NCBI GenBank assembly: GCA_011051815.1
Contig: DRKK01000024.1
Location: 1 to 7,406, forward strand
DNA from: Sphingomonadales bacterium
GTDB taxonomy: Bacteria > Pseudomonadota > Alphaproteobacteria > Sphingomonadales > Emcibacteraceae
DNA length: 7,406 bases
Direction of reading: 5' to 3'
Shown: positions 5,601 to 7,406 of the stretch, piece after piece
How positions within the stretch are numbered: position 1 is the stretch's first letter
How the letters are laid out: every line of letters begins with the position of its first letter
Notes under the pieces: generated by a model
Databases searched by the model: none
The model's input: the letters and a program-made list of their open reading frames with translations, nothing else
Told to the model about the DNA's origin: nothing
Position numbers and translations under genes: made by a program

Positions 5601-6905
5601 ATGACGATGTTCGAAGGGATTAACGGCTTTGAATATGCTAGCAAGGAAGAAATTGCGGCAAAACAGCTGGAGCGTATGAAATGGTCGCTCAGCCAGGCCT
5701 ATGACAATGTGCCTTTTTACAAAAAGATCTTTGATGACCACGGCGTCCATCCAGACGACCTGAACAGCTTGGCGGATCTGGCGAAATTTCCGTTCACGGT
5801 GAAAAAGGACCTGAGGGATAATTATCCGTTCGGTCTTTTTGCTGTTCCGCGCGAGAAAATATCCCGTATCCATGCCTCCAGCGGCACCACGGGCAAGCCC
5901 ACCGTTGTCGGCTATACGGCACAGGATATTGATGTCTGGGCCGAGGTCATTGCCCGCTGCATCCGGGCCGCCGGCGGGCGTGCGGGCGATATGGTTCATG
6001 TGGCCTTTGGCTATGGTCTTTTTACCGGCGGGCTTGGGGCCCATTACGGGGCCGAACGGGCGGGTTGCACCGTCATTCCCGCATCGGGCGGGGCGACTGA
6101 GGCCCAGATACAGCTGATCATGGATTTCAAGCCGCGCATTATCATGGTGACGCCGTCCTACATGCTCTCTCTGGCCGACAGTTTTGATAAGATGGGCATC
6201 GACCCCCGCACAACCTCTCTGGAAATCGCCATGCATGGGGCGGAGCCATGGACAGAGGAAATGCGCAAAGAGATCGAACAGAGGTTCGACCTGAAAGCCG
6301 TGGATATTTACGGCCTGTCAGAGGTCATGGGGCCGGGGGTTGGCTCTGAATTTGTAGAAACTCAGGATGGCCTGACCATTTGGGAAGACCTGTTTTATCC
6401 GGAAATTATTGACCCGGAAACCGGTGAAGTTCTGCCCGATGGCGAGGAAGGGGAACTGGTCTTTACCTCGCTCTGTAAAGAGGCTTTCCCCATCATTCGT
6501 TACCGGACCCGTGATTTAACTCGATTGTTGCCCGGCTCTTTATCCAACATGCGGCGGATTTCGCGCATATTTGGCCGTTCGGACGATATGATGATTATTC
6601 GCGGGGTCAATGTTTTCCCGACCCAGATTGAGGAAATCATCTGTCGGGATGAGCGGCTTACCCCCCATTATTTCTGTGAAATCCGCCGTCCAAAAGTGAT
6701 GGATGAACTGACCGTGGTGGCGGAAGCCAAGGCGGAATTTTCCGATGATCACATGCGCGGCCATCTGGCTGATGAGCTGAAACGCTTTATCAAAAATCTG
6801 TGCGGGGTCACCACCAAGGTGGATGTGCGGGAACCGGGCGGCATTCCCCGGTCCGTAGGCAAGGCAAAGCGCGTTTTTGACTATCGGAATCTGGCCGACA
6901 AGTGA
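5601..6905 (+). CDS. paaK: Phenylacetate-CoA ligase (PaaK family, AMP-forming)
   Basis: Activates phenylacetate or another arylacetate to its CoA thioester with ATP, releasing AMP and pyrophosphate, via an acyl-adenylate. The 434-residue length is typical of PaaK. The N-terminus has the expected SQAYDNVPFY segment at 31-40. The P-loop HASSGTTGKPTVVGYT runs from 91. DIYGLSE at 235-241, YRTRDL at 301-306 and GRSDDMMIIRGVNVFP at 325-340 are the adenylate-binding and hinge regions. GIPRSVGKAKRV near 414-425 carries the likely catalytic lysine, Lys421. No key residue appears lost. A modest AGGGAAG at 5587-5593 precedes the ATG at 5601; Met3 is an alternative start. It is the last gene of the operon. 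Next to an arylpyruvate oxidoreductase it fits salvage of free arylacetate into the same CoA-ester pool, or supply of arylacetyl-CoA for reductive carboxylation. Substrate could be phenylacetate, 4-hydroxyphenylacetate or indoleacetate. Confidence 0.93.
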   Translation: MTMFEGINGFEYASKEEIAAKQLERMKWSLSQAYDNVPFYKKIFDDHGVHPDDLNSLADLAKFPFTVKKDLRDNYPFGLFAVPREKISRIHASSGTTGKPTVVGYTAQDIDVWAEVIARCIRAAGGRAGDMVHVAFGYGLFTGGLGAHYGAERAGCTVIPASGGATEAQIQLIMDFKPRIIMVTPSYMLSLADSFDKMGIDPRTTSLEIAMHGAEPWTEEMRKEIEQRFDLKAVDIYGLSEVMGPGVGSEFVETQDGLTIWEDLFYPEIIDPETGEVLPDGEEGELVFTSLCKEAFPIIRYRTRDLTRLLPGSLSNMRRISRIFGRSDDMMIIRGVNVFPTQIEEIICRDERLTPHYFCEIRRPKVMDELTVVAEAKAEFSDDHMRGHLADELKRFIKNLCGVTTKVDVREPGGIPRSVGKAKRVFDYRNLADK

Positions 6906-6918
6906 TCTAAAATATTAT

Positions 6919-7406
6919 CTAACCCTGCCAGCTGACCTGCCCGAATGTGTGGCAGGTCGGGCAGAGGGCCGTATAATTTTCCCGTGTCGTGTGACAGGTG
7001 GTGCAGCACCATTTGGGGTCCGGTGCCGCCTCGGCAGCTTGAGCCAGATGGGCCTGTGCCGCCTTTTCATCCTTTTTCTGCACCATATCCAGCCGGGCCA
7101 GAAGGTGATAGGTTTCGCGGGTTGCCATCTTGGTTGAGATGAGATAATCCAGCGCCTTTTTGGCCTCTGCCCAATGTTCCGTATCCAGCGCGACCCGGGC
7201 CAGAAGGTGGCGGCTGTGGAGATGGTCGGGATTAAGGGCGGTAAATTTCTGAACCCGGCGGAATTTTTCGCTAACACTTTCCAGAGGATCCAGTTTCAGG
7301 AAAAACTGACCAAGCTCTGGGTGGGGTGCCAGCTTCCATGTGGCCTCAATGACCTTTCGGGCCTTTCCCTTGTCCCCCTGTGCCAGATGATAGCGGCCAA
7401 GGAGCA
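6919..7406 (-). CDS. hemY: HemY-like TPR protein, C-terminal part (5' end outside window)
   Basis: An open frame enters from the right edge and ends at a TAG at 6919-6921; 161 residues are visible and the N-terminus is cut off. The visible part is made of helical TPR-like repeats (segments such as AKKALDYLIS and HSRHLLARVALD). It ends in a compact zinc-ribbon-like tail, WCCTTCHTTRENYTALCPTC followed by HTFGQVSW, with CXXC pairs near residues 123-126 and 139-142 of the visible part. TPR repeats plus a terminal W-C-x2-C ... CP-x-C ... F..W ribbon match the HemY-like (heme biosynthesis-associated) proteins of alphaproteobacteria, which also have an N-terminal membrane region not visible here. 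Their exact role in heme synthesis is unsettled. An internal ATG at 7126-7128 is not the start, because the homologous repeats continue upstream in the same frame. It converges on paaK with a 13-base gap and is probably unrelated to the operon. Confidence 0.78.
   Translation of the reverse strand, partial: LLGRYHLAQGDKGKARKVIEATWKLAPHPELGQFFLKLDPLESVSEKFRRVQKFTALNPDHLHSRHLLARVALDTEHWAEAKKALDYLISTKMATRETYHLLARLDMVQKKDEKAAQAHLAQAAEAAPDPKWCCTTCHTTRENYTALCPTCHTFGQVSWQG
6932..6960. repeat. Hairpin-forming inverted repeat at the convergent paaK/hemY end
   Basis: GACCTGCC at 6934-6941 and GGCAGGTC at 6951-6958 are exact reverse complements around a 9-base loop. In RNA the stem extends to ten pairs with one G-U. 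It lies just past the paaK stop and inside the last codons of the hemY-like gene. No U-tract follows directly on either strand, so it is not a textbook intrinsic terminator, though it could stabilise or help end the paaK transcript. It may also simply reflect the hemY zinc-ribbon codons. Confidence 0.5.

Noticed and set aside
5559..6236. A 225-residue minus-strand open frame opposite paaK
   Set aside because: Its length comes from the codon bias of paaK on the other strand; the paaK reading is conserved throughout.
6915..7277. A 120-residue minus-strand open frame overlapping the HemY-like gene
   Set aside because: It is in a different frame from the TPR/zinc-ribbon protein, is rich in P, R and W in a way typical of shadow frames, and has no recognisable domain.

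Overview
The window looks like a chromosomal segment of a Gram-negative bacterium, most likely an alphaproteobacterium. The main reason is the partial minus-strand gene at the right end, which has the C-terminal TPR plus zinc-ribbon layout of alphaproteobacterial HemY. Coding DNA is moderately GC-rich. The 180 bases before the first gene are strikingly AT-rich (about 28% GC by hand count). Genus cannot be read from the sequence.

Layout: positions 1-209 are a non-coding leader with a possible promoter and a perfect 8-bp inverted repeat (152-159 / 183-190). Positions 210-6905 hold six same-strand genes packed as one operon: iorA-like, iorB-like (with a C-terminal ferredoxin domain), korA-like, korB-like, korC-like, and a paaK-like phenylacetate-CoA ligase. 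Junctions are a 2-base gap, a 4-base overlap, an 8-base overlap, a 4-base overlap and a 38-base gap, which suggests co-transcription and translational coupling. A convergent hemY-like gene runs in from the right edge and stops 13 bases from the ligase.

The operon encodes two 2-oxoacid:ferredoxin oxidoreductases (OFORs) and one acyl-CoA ligase. The first OFOR (IorA+IorB) belongs to the family that oxidises indolepyruvate and other arylpyruvates to arylacetyl-CoA. The ligase makes phenylacetyl-CoA (or another arylacetyl-CoA) from the free acid and ATP. Both can therefore feed, or draw on, an arylacetyl-CoA pool. The second OFOR (KorABC) has the alpha, beta and gamma subunits but no separate ferredoxin-like delta subunit. 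A KorD-like 2x[4Fe-4S] domain is instead fused to the end of IorB, immediately upstream of korA.

The most interesting points are this apparent IorB-KorD fusion linking two OFORs, the pairing of both OFORs with a phenylacetate-CoA ligase, and an upstream inverted repeat whose TGATAC-N27-GTATCA geometry resembles the operator reported for the phenylacetyl-CoA-responsive repressor PaaX. Enzyme family assignments are strong. Substrates, reaction direction and regulator are inferences.
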